In this document: positions 1 to 7,203 of the stretch, piece after piece
How positions within the stretch are numbered: the stretch's first letter is position 1
Layout of the letters: every line of letters begins with the position of its first letter
Assembly: GCF_000515115.1 (NCBI RefSeq)
Contig: NZ_AZXF01000026.1
Coordinates: 34,762 to 80,482, forward strand
Source: Nocardiopsis sp. CNT312
GTDB taxonomy: Bacteria; Actinomycetota; Actinomycetes; Streptosporangiales; Streptosporangiaceae
Direction of reading: 5' to 3'
DNA: 45,721 nucleotides
Translations under genes and position numbers: made by a program
Notes under the pieces: model-generated
The model's input: the letters and a program-made list of their open reading frames with translations, nothing else
The model's database searches: none
What the model was told of the DNA's origin: nothing

Positions 1-92
1 CCGCTGCGGCTGGCCGGGTCCCGACGGGCGTCCACGGTCATCCGGGTGGCGCGTTCGCGCAGCTCATCGGGGTATTTCCTCGGTGCTGGCAT
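1..92 (-). CDS. IS3-family transposase OrfA, N-terminal fragment
   Basis: Reading leftwards from an ATG at 92, the first 30 codons begin MPAPRKYPDELRERATRM and continue off the window. This matches the start of the small HTH subunit (OrfA) of IS3-family transposases common in actinomycetes, where the KYPDELRERA segment leads into a helix-turn-helix. OrfA normally acts with OrfB, the DDE integrase, after programmed frameshifting; OrfB is not visible here. A minus-strand GGAAGG a few bases upstream of the ATG is a suitable ribosome-binding site. Only the N-terminus is available, so the family call rests on a short but characteristic segment. Confidence 0.7.
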   Translation of the reverse strand, partial: MPAPRKYPDELRERATRMTVDARRDPASRS

Positions 93-144
93 GTCTCTCA
101 TCCTTCCCAGGTTTGAGAGCCTCCATCACACCCGGCACGAGACA
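1..144 (-). mobile_element. End of an IS3-like insertion sequence (partial)
   Basis: The left edge holds the beginning of an IS3-type orfA on the minus strand. About 50 bp of non-coding DNA lies between its start codon and the point where NUDIX homology stops. The outer limit is set near 144 because the minus strand reads TGTCTCGTGCCGGG there, a plausible IS terminus, immediately after the NUDIX codons for GVYSNP. The other end of the element lies outside the window, so neither the terminal inverted repeat nor a target duplication can be checked. Confidence 0.6.
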
Positions 145-403
145 GGGCCGGGTTGGAGTACACGCCGAGGAAACCGGTCACCTCGGCGAGCACGCCCGTC
201 TCCTCGGCGCATTCGCGCACCGCGCACTGGGCGGCGGACTCGCCGATGTCCTGGGCGCCGCCGGGCAGGGCCCACTGGCCGGTGTCCCTCCGACGTTGGA
301 GGAGGACGGCGCCCTGGTCATTGACCACCAGCAGGTTGCTCGCGGGGATCAGGGTGTTGGCCTTGGGCGCGGTGGGGTCGTGGTAGTACTCGGTCCTGCC
401 CAT
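145..403 (-). pseudogene. NUDIX hydrolase, truncated by the IS element
   Basis: The ATG at 403 begins MGRTEYYHDPTAPKAN, the usual N-terminus of actinobacterial NUDIX hydrolases that cleave nucleoside-diphosphate derivatives. The NUDIX box is intact: GGAQDIGESAAQCAVRE followed by CAEETGVL, giving Gx5Ex7REUxEExGU. Homology stops after GVYSNP at about residue 86, where relatives continue for roughly 60 more residues. The frame then runs through IS-derived DNA to a stop at 98. The C-terminal strands and helix of the fold are missing, so the protein is probably inactive. It directly follows, and overlaps by 86 bp, the XRE/DUF5919 gene, with which it probably formed one transcription unit. Confidence 0.75.
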
Positions 404-1169
404 GGTGAGTGCGCTCCTCGGTCTCGGGGTTCCAGGGGATGGAAGTGTTCCAGACGGCTTCGAAGCCCGCGATGAAGTGGTCGAACCAGGTGTGGGCGTG
501 AGCGCGGTCGAGCTGAAAGAGGGGGTTGGCGCTGGCGGGTTGGCCCCACACGTGCGGGTTGACCAGAAGGTGCTGGTCATAGCGGAACAGGGAGTTGTAC
601 AGGGTCGTGTCGTGCAGGCGGATCTCGCAGCCGGGCAGACCGACCAGCGACCGGTAGTACGTCAGTGAGGCACGGATCTTGGCGGCCAGTGTGTCCCCGA
701 TCCCCTCCTCGGCGCCTCGTACCCTGACGGCCTCACCGTCCGGGGCCCCGAAGCAGAGCCGGACGCGGACCCCGTTCGCCGCCCTCTCCGTGAGCATCTG
801 GGCGACCTTCGGGTTCGACTGCGCGAAGAAGGTGCCGGAGAAGACCAGTACGTCGATCGTCTTCGTCGCGTCCCGCAGCAGTGTCAGCCACACGTCCCGG
901 GGAACGCTCGCGCGGTCCTGGTACGTCGCGACGACTTCGTGGCTGGTCGCATCGGATGAGGGCTGCCCGGTGGCGGCTGGGGCGGGCCACAGGAAGGACT
1001 CGTCCACCTCCAGGCGGCGTGCCACGCTCCAGCGGTGACGTCGGTGGGGGCGCCGCCCGCCAATCCATCTGTCCACGGTCTTGGGGTCGACTTGGCAGAC
1101 ACTCGCGAGTGCCTCGATCGATACGCCCCGTTGGGCGAGTACGGAACGAAGACGCTCATTCACGGTCAT
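318..1169 (-). CDS. XRE-family regulator with C-terminal PLD-like (DUF5919) domain
   Basis: The start is the ATG at 1169 (MTVNERLRSVLAQRG); the frame is open further upstream but without family resemblance. Residues 1–60 form a helix-turn-helix (SIEALASVCQVDPKTVDRWI). The rest resembles the DUF5919 / phospholipase-D-like sensor module of actinobacterial XRE proteins (DVWLTLLRDATKTIDVLVFSGTFF, then CEIRLHDTTLYNSLFRYDQHLLVNPHVWG). Such proteins are commonly linked to a NUDIX hydrolase gene, as here. The last ~28 residues are read out of frame across the start of the NUDIX gene and look unlike protein, so an ancestral stop near 403 may have been lost. No target gene can be named. Confidence 0.75.
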   Translation of the reverse strand: MTVNERLRSVLAQRGVSIEALASVCQVDPKTVDRWIGGRRPHRRHRWSVARRLEVDESFLWPAPAATGQPSSDATSHEVVATYQDRASVPRDVWLTLLRDATKTIDVLVFSGTFFAQSNPKVAQMLTERAANGVRVRLCFGAPDGEAVRVRGAEEGIGDTLAAKIRASLTYYRSLVGLPGCEIRLHDTTLYNSLFRYDQHLLVNPHVWGQPASANPLFQLDRAHAHTWFDHFIAGFEAVWNTSIPWNPETEERTHHGQDRVLPRPHRAQGQHPDPREQPAGGQ

Positions 1170-1247
1170 TATCCAAGCGGACCGGAACTTACCGAAGCAA
1201 ACGCGGGATCCGTTTACCAGCCCCTCAACAGCGGACCACATCGTGCC

Positions 1248-1259
1248 TAAGCTGGGCGT
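1248..1259 (+). promoter_or_regulatory. Putative leaderless -10 box of the HAD gene
   Basis: TAAGCT at 1248–1253 lies exactly 6 nt before the GTG at 1260. That is the spacing expected when transcription starts at the first base of the start codon. No Shine–Dalgarno sequence precedes the GTG. No convincing -35 box was assigned. Confidence 0.4.
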
Positions 1260-1955
1260 GTGCCGCTTCTGATCCTGTGGGACATCGACCACACACTCAT
1301 CGAGAACTCGGGAGTGAGCAAGGAGATCTACGCCGCCGCCTTCGCCGCCGTAGCCGGACATCCTCCGCACGCCCCGGTTCGCACGGGAGGCCGAACCGAT
1401 CGCGCGATCATGTCCGATCTGTTCAGGCGGAACGGCCTCGCCGAACCCGGTTGGGAGACGACGAGGCGAGCCCTGGCTGAGGCTGGAGCGGCTCATCTCG
1501 AAGCCCTCCGGAGTCGGGGGTGGGTGCTTCCGGGGGCGAGGAGCGCCTTGGAAGCGGTGGTTCGGGAACCGGGGATGATCTCCTCCGTCCTCACGGGAAA
1601 CATCGGCCCGAATGCCCGGGTGAAACTGGCTGCGTTCGGCCTCGATGGTTTGGTGGACCTGTCGATCGGGGCGTACGGGGCAGGCTCGGCCGACCGCTCC
1701 GCACTCGTGGACACGGCTCTGGTCCGGGCTTGAACGGCGCTCGACCTACCCGAGGACACCGTCGTCGTTCTGATCGGGGACACCCCCAGAGATGTCGAAG
1801 CGGCCCTCCTCACGGGTTCGAACGTCATCGCGGTGGCCACGGGAGTCCACACGGCCCAGGAACTCCATAGGGCTGGGGCCAGCCACGTCCTCGATGACCT
1901 GACGGGCACCGACGTCCTCCTGGAACATCTCCGCGGTCTGCGCGTGCACTCCTGA
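1260..1955 (+). pseudogene. HAD-superfamily hydrolase interrupted by an in-frame TGA
   Basis: The GTG at 1260 starts MPLLILWDIDHTLIENSG, with HAD motif I DxDxT (DIDHT). A cap-like helical region and motif II (SSVLTGN) follow. The frame stops at TGA 1731–1733 after LVDTALVRA. Reading on in the same frame restores a normal C-terminus (TALDLPEDTVVVLIGDTPRDVEAALLTG..), including motif IV GDTPRDVEA, and ends at 1953–1955. The whole would be about 231 residues, a normal length for a phosphoglycolate-phosphatase-like enzyme. A single CGA-to-TGA change explains the stop. The truncated 157-residue product lacks the Mg-binding motif IV and should be inactive. It points into the MAT operon and may once have belonged to it. 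Confidence 0.8.
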
Positions 1956-1959
1956 ACGT

Positions 1960-1975
1960 CCCAGGACGTCCTGGG
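1960..1975. repeat. Perfect 16-bp palindrome with repeated ACGTC motifs
   Basis: CCCAGGACGTCCTGGG reads identically on both strands. It lies just after the HAD stop, and more ACGTCC/ACGTCT words follow up to about 2015. It lies about 130 bp upstream of the small ORF and the MAT operon. A dimeric regulator binding site is the natural reading. A terminator is less likely because no T-run follows. Confidence 0.5.
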
Positions 1976-2105
1976 ACGTCTGGTGAACGTCCTCAAACAG
2001 GGTTCCGACGTCCCCGCCTCGCTGGGATCGTCGCAGTGTTCGTGATGGCCCGCATGGCGCGGTTCCCATCCCTGGCGGACGAGCCTTCGAGGCAAGGAAG
2101 TCCGT

Positions 2106-2237
2106 GTGAACGTCGTCGGGCTCGACGACTGGTGGGGCATAGAAGCGCATCCCCTGCGCATCACGAACGCGAATCTGATCACGCCCCTGCTTGTTCCCGC
2201 ACAACTGGAGATGATCAATGCGCGTTACCTGGCATGA
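2106..2237 (+). CDS. Possible 43-aa small protein or leader ORF
   Basis: A GTG at 2106, preceded by AAGGAAG five bases upstream, opens a 43-codon frame beginning MNVVGLDDWWGIEAHPL and ending INARYLA. It overlaps the first 20 bases of the MAT gene in another frame, so its translation could be coupled to MAT. The composition (DDWWG, few Arg/Pro) is unlike the shadow frames around it. No family is recognised. It could be a real small partner or precursor peptide, the 3' remnant of a longer lost gene, or chance. Confidence 0.35.
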   Translation: MNVVGLDDWWGIEAHPLRITNANLITPLLVPAQLEMINARYLA

Positions 2238-3465
2238 CGATCTCACGCGTCCTTCCGCGAGCACGGGATTCAACGTCGTCGAGCGCAAGGGGGTCGGGCA
2301 CCCGGACTCCCTCGCCGACCTCGTCGCGGAGGAGTTCTCCCGACGCTACTCGCTCCACGGGCTCGACCGGTTCGGATTCGTCCCAAACCACTGGGTGGAC
2401 AAGGTGGCCCTGATCGGGGCGGAGGCCGAGGTCACCTTCGGCGGCTACACGATCCACAAGCCCGTAACCGCCTACCTGTTCGGCAAGGTGACGCGCTCGG
2501 TTGGCTCTGAGCGCCTCCCGATCGAGGACCTGTTCACGGCGGCGGTCGAGGAGGTCTTGGGGAAGGTGGTCGGGAGTGACATCCTCCAGCACCTGCGCAC
2601 CGTCGGGGAGAACACCGCTGGCGTGGCGACGGATCATCCGGCCTCGTTCTACCGCCCAACTTCCGACGAGAAGCGCCGTGTCCCCGGTGAGGATGCGCTG
2701 GCCAACGACACCGCGTTCTGTAGCGCCTACGCTCCCGCCGATCCCCTGGACGCGCTGGCGATCGATGTGGAGAACCACGCCAACGGTGTCTGCTTCAGGG
2801 AAGGGCTCGACGGGCTCGGGGCCGATATCAAAGTGATGCTGGCCAGGGCAGCGGACGTGTTGGAGGTGACGGCCTGCCTTCCGGTGCGCCCGGAAGCGGT
2901 GGGCTCGCACCGCGAGTACACCGCCCTGGTGCGTGAGGCGTACGACCGGCTCGACTCCTTCGTTACCCAGCACCCGACCGTCCGGCTGTGTCCGTGGCTC
3001 ACACGACTGAGTGTCAACACTAAGGACCGCGGCCGAAGCGCCTACCTCGCACCTTTCGGGACCTCGCTGGGCAAGGGCGACTGTGGACTCGTCGGTCGCG
3101 GTAACAAGGCCAACGGAGTCATCTCCGCCAGCGGTGGGGCGGGGGTGGAGGCCCTGGCCGGGAAAAACCCGGTACACCACACCGGCAAGCTGTACACGCT
3201 CGCCGCCGCACGTCTGGCGGACCGCATCCACGCCAAGCTCGGCGTGCCCAACGAGGTGGTGCTTGTGTCGCGTAATGGCGACCCGTTGGAAGACCCCTCG
3301 TTCGTGGGTGTGCGGTTGGAACGACGGGGCACCCGTCACGACCACGGGGGCATCGAGGAATTGGCCGCCGCGACGCTGGCCGAACTGCCATTGCTCTCCG
3401 AGCGCTTGCTGGAGCTGTCGCCGATCGACCGTTTCCGTGACCCGTCGCTGGTCCTGGAGGTGTGA
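2218..3465 (+). CDS. Archaeal-type S-adenosylmethionine synthetase (methionine adenosyltransferase)
   Basis: 415 residues. Residues 21–31 (VERKGVGHPDS), 162–178 (ANDTAFCSAYAPADPLD), 281–300 (GTSLGKGDCG then LVGRGNKANG) and 311–326 (EALAGKNPVHHTGKLY) are the conserved blocks of the archaeal AdoMet synthetase family (PF01941), which is distinct from bacterial MetK. The family makes SAM from ATP and methionine and releases phosphate and diphosphate. The histidine of GHPDS and the glycine- and lysine-rich ATP-site blocks are present, so activity is likely. The ATG at 2218 has GGAG 8 bases upstream. Bacteria already carry MetK, so a second, archaeal-type enzyme heading an operon suggests a dedicated pathway, either local SAM supply or use of a methionine analogue. 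It is followed after 4 bp by the phosphohydrolase-fold gene. Confidence 0.88.
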   Translation: MRVTWHDDLTRPSASTGFNVVERKGVGHPDSLADLVAEEFSRRYSLHGLDRFGFVPNHWVDKVALIGAEAEVTFGGYTIHKPVTAYLFGKVTRSVGSERLPIEDLFTAAVEEVLGKVVGSDILQHLRTVGENTAGVATDHPASFYRPTSDEKRRVPGEDALANDTAFCSAYAPADPLDALAIDVENHANGVCFREGLDGLGADIKVMLARAADVLEVTACLPVRPEAVGSHREYTALVREAYDRLDSFVTQHPTVRLCPWLTRLSVNTKDRGRSAYLAPFGTSLGKGDCGLVGRGNKANGVISASGGAGVEALAGKNPVHHTGKLYTLAAARLADRIHAKLGVPNEVVLVSRNGDPLEDPSFVGVRLERRGTRHDHGGIEELAAATLAELPLLSERLLELSPIDRFRDPSLVLEV

Positions 3466-3469
3466 ACCG

Positions 3470-4372
3470 ATGGCCGTCGCCGATCCGGCCGACCGCAGCG
3501 TCGTGCTCGTCACGCTGGACTCCTGCCGCTACGACATCGCGGTGAAAGCCCACACACCGAACCTCGACAGGCTCGGTCCGCTGGCGCGGGCCGAGAGCCC
3601 GGGAACCTACACGCTTCCCGCCCACGCCGCGCTGTTCAACGGGTTCCTGCCCCGACCCGTCTCGGAATTCCTCGCACTCAATGGAGACCGTGTGGACGCG
3701 ATCTGGCGTTCCGCTGCGGCCCGTGCCGCCAAGCGCCACGCTGCCATCCCCTTCGAGGGCCCCACCTTGATGGCGCACTACAGCGACAAGGGCTACCGGG
3801 TGATCGGAGTAGGTGGCGTGACCTTCTTCGACTCCACGAATCCCGCCAACAGCCTTCCGGCGCTGTTTCCGGAGTTCCACTACTTCGGACGGCTCTCACG
3901 AACTCCGGCCACCATGGCGACGCGTGTCGTCGACCGTGACGAGGTTCTACCCCTGACTCACACCCAGCGGCTCGCGGACTTGTGCCTGGAAGCCGAGCGG
4001 TTCTTCCTGTTCCTCAACTGCCCCAGCACCCACATCCCCTACACGACACCGTGCAGCCCTCTCACGGACCGTTCCGGGGAGCTGCTTGCGGTCCTCTACC
4101 GGTTGCACGACTCCCACGGGAGCGCCTCCGGAGATGACGTCTTGGCCGCTGAGGACATCGCGTTTCTCCTGGGGATGCAGCGGCGGGCCCTGGAGTGGGC
4201 CGATGCCCGCCTGGGTGATCTGTTCTCCCGCTTGGCCACAAGACGCCCGTTGGTGGTGGTCTGTGCCGACCACGGTGAGGAGTTCGGGGAAGGCGGCAGG
4301 TTCGGTCACGGACACCCCCACCCGACGGTATCCACAGTCCCGCTCTGGTGCGGCGTGCTGGGTGGAGGCTGA
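3470..4372 (+). CDS. Alkaline-phosphatase/sulfatase-superfamily hydrolase
   Basis: 300 residues. The N-terminus LVTLDSCRYD (13–22) is the first metal-binding segment of the alkaline phosphatase/sulfatase fold. GTYTLPAHAALFNGFLP (45–61) is the nucleophile loop, with Thr48 in the place of the sulfatase Cys/Ser. The C-terminal ADHGEEFGEG followed by FGHGHPH (266–284) supplies the remaining metal ligands. Thr instead of Cys argues for a phosphomonoester, phosphodiester or phosphonate substrate rather than a sulfate ester. No signal peptide is visible, so it should be cytoplasmic. It starts 4 bp after the MAT stop with GGAGG upstream and ends 3 bp before the GluRS-like gene, so the three are almost certainly co-transcribed. 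The substrate is unknown. Confidence 0.75.
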   Translation: MAVADPADRSVVLVTLDSCRYDIAVKAHTPNLDRLGPLARAESPGTYTLPAHAALFNGFLPRPVSEFLALNGDRVDAIWRSAAARAAKRHAAIPFEGPTLMAHYSDKGYRVIGVGGVTFFDSTNPANSLPALFPEFHYFGRLSRTPATMATRVVDRDEVLPLTHTQRLADLCLEAERFFLFLNCPSTHIPYTTPCSPLTDRSGELLAVLYRLHDSHGSASGDDVLAAEDIAFLLGMQRRALEWADARLGDLFSRLATRRPLVVVCADHGEEFGEGGRFGHGHPHPTVSTVPLWCGVLGGG

Positions 4373-4375
4373 TCC

Positions 4376-5773
4376 ATGGCGGACTCCCAACCGTGGTTCA
4401 CGCATTCGGCGATCACCGCGACCTCCTCCGAAGGCGTTCGGACGCGCCTGGGCATCTCCTCCAACCACGCCTCCTTCCGTGTGGGAGTTCTGCGCACCCA
4501 CCTGCTCACCGCGCTCCTCGCCCACAGCGCCGCGCACCACCTCGGCGTTCGGGCGCATGTAGCGATCCGGTGGGATGACAGCGACGGTCTCCGCAGCCGC
4601 GACGAGCACCGCCCCACGCTCGTCCACGAGATCGGCCAGGTGGCCCAGATACCGACCGAACCCGGGATGATGGCCCTTCGCCAGAGTCGACGTGACGCCC
4701 GGTACCGGCGGGCACTCCAGAGGTTGGATAATCGGCGGCTCCTGACGGTACGGCACGGCCTTGCCTGCCTCGATGTGGATGCCGTGGACCGGCTCATGAC
4801 CGCGCGGGGTGTCTCACCCGAGGCACTGACCGCCTCCGTGCCCGTGAACGCGACCACGGCCCGCTCCCCGGCGCAGGGGGCGGTTCCGCTCATGCGCAGT
4901 GATGGGTGGGCCCTGTGGCATTTGGCCACGGTGGTGGACGACATCGACCAGCGCACGACGTTGATCGTCCGGGGTACCGACAAGAGGGACGCCACACCCG
5001 TCCAGGTCCGCCTGCACTGGGCTCTAGTCGAAGGGAGGCTTCCTCCGGCCCATTTGTTCCTGCCCAAGGTCCTGGGGAAGGGAACCGTACTGCCGAGAGT
5101 CGCCGACCTGCTCGATCGGGGTGTCAGGCCCTCGGCTCTGCGCTACTTCCTGACCGAGCCGTACCTCACCCGAGCACAGGCCTCCGCCTGGCCAGTCGGC
5201 TTCTCCGAACTCGTGGGGCGGATCCGTACGGACCTTCCCTCGTACGGGGACAGCCTGCTGGACGAACGCCGCCTGGACTCCGTGGACCGGAAGCTGTCCG
5301 CCACCCTTGACCCGGCGGTGGCCTGGCAGGAACTGAGTGGTCACTGTCCGAGCGCCCCCACGCATGTCATCGGGTGGATCACCCGACACTACCCGCGTCC
5401 ACTGGCTCAGCAGCTTCGGCTGTGCCGGGCACTCACCGGTTCAGCGATCGACTACGAACCGCCTCCCGGACAGGCCGAAGAGGCGTGGCGGTGGCTGGAC
5501 TCCTGGTCACGTGGAGCGGCGAAGGGCCCACCCCCGCACCCGGTGCGCTGGGTGCTCATCGGACAACGGGACGGGCCCCATGTGACGAAGCTCCTGGAGG
5601 TCTTCCCCTCCTGGCTGGTGAACCACCGTCTGGCGTTGGCCCGTCAGGAGCTGAGCCGGTTCAACGCGGCCTTAAGCCGTGTCAGCGTGCGCTCACGCCC
5701 GAGCAGTTCCAGCGACTCGAACAGCGGAAGCCCGACCGTGCGGCCGGTCACCGCCACCCGTACCGGTGCCTGA
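4376..5773 (+). CDS. Glutamyl-tRNA-synthetase-like protein with degenerate motifs
   Basis: 465 residues related to the class I GluRS catalytic core. Residues 22–40 ([19 protein letters not shown]) align with [18 protein letters not shown], 65–70 (RWDDSD) with RIEDTD, and 186–210 ([15 protein letters not shown] then [10 protein letters not shown]) with [15 protein letters not shown] then [10 protein letters not shown]. The HIGH motif is FRVG, with its first His replaced by Arg. The KMSKS position (234–241, GKGTVLPR) does not resemble KLSKR. No zinc CxC motif is seen. Standard tRNA charging is therefore doubtful. It may activate or transfer an amino acid in a biosynthetic role, or bind without catalysis. 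The last ~43 residues are antisense to gltX and rich in Ser/Arg, suggesting loss of the original stop. It is the third gene of the MAT operon. Confidence 0.72.
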   Translation: MADSQPWFTHSAITATSSEGVRTRLGISSNHASFRVGVLRTHLLTALLAHSAAHHLGVRAHVAIRWDDSDGLRSRDEHRPTLVHEIGQVAQIPTEPGMMALRQSRRDARYRRALQRLDNRRLLTVRHGLACLDVDAVDRLMTARGVSPEALTASVPVNATTARSPAQGAVPLMRSDGWALWHLATVVDDIDQRTTLIVRGTDKRDATPVQVRLHWALVEGRLPPAHLFLPKVLGKGTVLPRVADLLDRGVRPSALRYFLTEPYLTRAQASAWPVGFSELVGRIRTDLPSYGDSLLDERRLDSVDRKLSATLDPAVAWQELSGHCPSAPTHVIGWITRHYPRPLAQQLRLCRALTGSAIDYEPPPGQAEEAWRWLDSWSRGAAKGPPPHPVRWVLIGQRDGPHVTKLLEVFPSWLVNHRLALARQELSRFNAALSRVSVRSRPSSSSDSNSGSPTVRPVTATRTGA

Positions 5774-7059
5774 GCCTTGCCGAGCTTGAGCCCTTGAGCG
5801 GCCCCGGCCTGCTCAAGGGCTCCCTTCAGGGACTCCGCGTCCCAAGACAGAGCCTCGTCCGAGTAGGAGGCGATCGCGGCGGTGAGTATCTCCACGCCGA
5901 CGCCGGGTTTCATGGCCTTGGCCCAGCTCTTCTCGTCGAAGACCGGTGCGTCCAAGAACAGGAAGTCCACGTTCGGCACGATCTCGCTCAGCACCGCAAC
6001 CCGGCTCTGCGCCAGCGGGGCGATTTGGGCGAAGACGTCCGCGTCGAAGTCCTCGATCCGCCACGGCACCCCCTCACCCCCCAGGTAGGGGGCGCACCGC
6101 TTGACGAACTCGTCCACCTCCAGGGCACGGATGTAGTCGCCGTTGAAGGCGCGCAGCTTCTTCTCGTCGAAGAACGCGGGCGAGGAGTTGACATCGACCA
6201 GGTGAAAGAGCGGGATCATCTCCTCGATCGGCATGATCTCGCGGTCCTCACCAGGCGCCCAGCCCAGCAGCATCAGGTAGTTGACCATCGCCTCGGGCAG
6301 GTAGCCCTCGGCCTGGTAGGACTCCATGGCGACCTTGTCGCGCCGCTTGGACAACTTCTGCCGCTTGTCGTTCACCAGCACCGGGGCGTGCGCCCACACC
6401 GGCGGGATGTGCCCCAGCGCCTCCCACAGCAGCTGCTGCTTGGGGGTGTTGGACAGGTGCTCCTCACCCCGGATGACATGGGTGATGCCCATCTGAACGT
6501 CGTCGACCACGTTCGCCAGCACGAACAGCGCTGTGCCGTCACCGCGGGCGATGACGAAGTCCTCCAAGGCGTCGTGCGGGAACTCTACCCGGCCCCGGAT
6601 CTGGTCCTCGACCACGGTCGGCCCACCCTCCGGGATCCGGAAGCGCAGCGCCCGGCCCGGTCCCGCGTCCAGGACACGGTCGCGGCAGAACCCGTCGTAG
6701 CCCAGGTTGGGGTTGTCACGCCGGGCCTGGACCTGGTCGCGGGTGCAGTCGCAGTAGTAGGCCAGGCCCTCCTTGCGCAGGCCCTGGGCGGCCTCGGTGT
6801 GCTTGTCGGCGGCGTCGGTCTGGGAGTAGGGGCCCTCGTACTGGGTAGAGTCCACGCCCAACCAGGCCATGGCCGCGAGGATTCCCTCGGTCCATTCGGG
6901 GCGGGAGCGGGCGGCGTCGGTGTCCTCGATCCGCAGCACCATGGTGCCGCCGGATTGTCGTGCGACCACCCAGTTCAGCAGCAGGGACCGGGCGTTGCCC
7001 ACGTGGAACATGCCGGTCGGGGACGGTGCGAACCTGGTGCGAATCGAGGTGTCAGTCAC
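5644..7059 (-). CDS. gltX: Glutamate--tRNA ligase
   Basis: 471 residues, full length for bacterial GluRS, which charges tRNA-Glu with glutamate. The HIGH motif is present at 19–22 (HVGN) in the block [16 protein letters not shown] zinc-site CxC at 103–105 pairs with YDGFC near 121–125, and the KMSKS motif is KLSKR at 235–239. The C-terminus [18 protein letters not shown] is typical of actinobacterial enzymes. The start is GTG at 7059, which has no Shine–Dalgarno but a -10-like box 6 bp upstream. It faces, and overlaps by 130 bp, the degenerate GluRS-like gene. Whether this is the only gltX of the genome or a second copy tied to the adjacent operon cannot be told from this window. Confidence 0.92.
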   Translation of the reverse strand: MTDTSIRTRFAPSPTGMFHVGNARSLLLNWVVARQSGGTMVLRIEDTDAARSRPEWTEGILAAMAWLGVDSTQYEGPYSQTDAADKHTEAAQGLRKEGLAYYCDCTRDQVQARRDNPNLGYDGFCRDRVLDAGPGRALRFRIPEGGPTVVEDQIRGRVEFPHDALEDFVIARGDGTALFVLANVVDDVQMGITHVIRGEEHLSNTPKQQLLWEALGHIPPVWAHAPVLVNDKRQKLSKRRDKVAMESYQAEGYLPEAMVNYLMLLGWAPGEDREIMPIEEMIPLFHLVDVNSSPAFFDEKKLRAFNGDYIRALEVDEFVKRCAPYLGGEGVPWRIEDFDADVFAQIAPLAQSRVAVLSEIVPNVDFLFLDAPVFDEKSWAKAMKPGVGVEILTAAIASYSDEALSWDAESLKGALEQAGAAQGLKLGKAQAPVRVAVTGRTVGLPLFESLELLGRERTLTRLKAALNRLSS

Positions 7060-7071
7060 CCGAGGATCCTA
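7060..7071 (-). promoter_or_regulatory. Putative leaderless -10 box of gltX
   Basis: On the minus strand TAGGAT occupies 7071–7066, and six bases (CCTCGG) separate it from the GTG at 7059. The geometry matches that at dcd, the HAD gene and the AraC gene, and there is no ribosome-binding site. Confidence 0.45.
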
Positions 7072-7203
7072 TCCCCGTAGGGTCTCCGGGTCTCGTCGTT
7101 TCCGACCGGCCAAAGGATGCCTACTCCGGTTGAGACGGCGATGAGGTGACACCATCGAGTTCTGTGCCCCGCTACCTCCCGCCATCCCTGAAGGACACAC
7201 GTC

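Noticed and set aside
2215..3513. Long minus-strand frame (432 codons) opposite the MAT gene
   Set aside because: It is the antisense of a strongly conserved plus-strand gene and has no recognisable protein features; high-GC DNA leaves such frames open.
5374..7080. 568-codon plus-strand frame across gltX
   Set aside because: It is antisense to gltX for almost its whole length and has no family resemblance.
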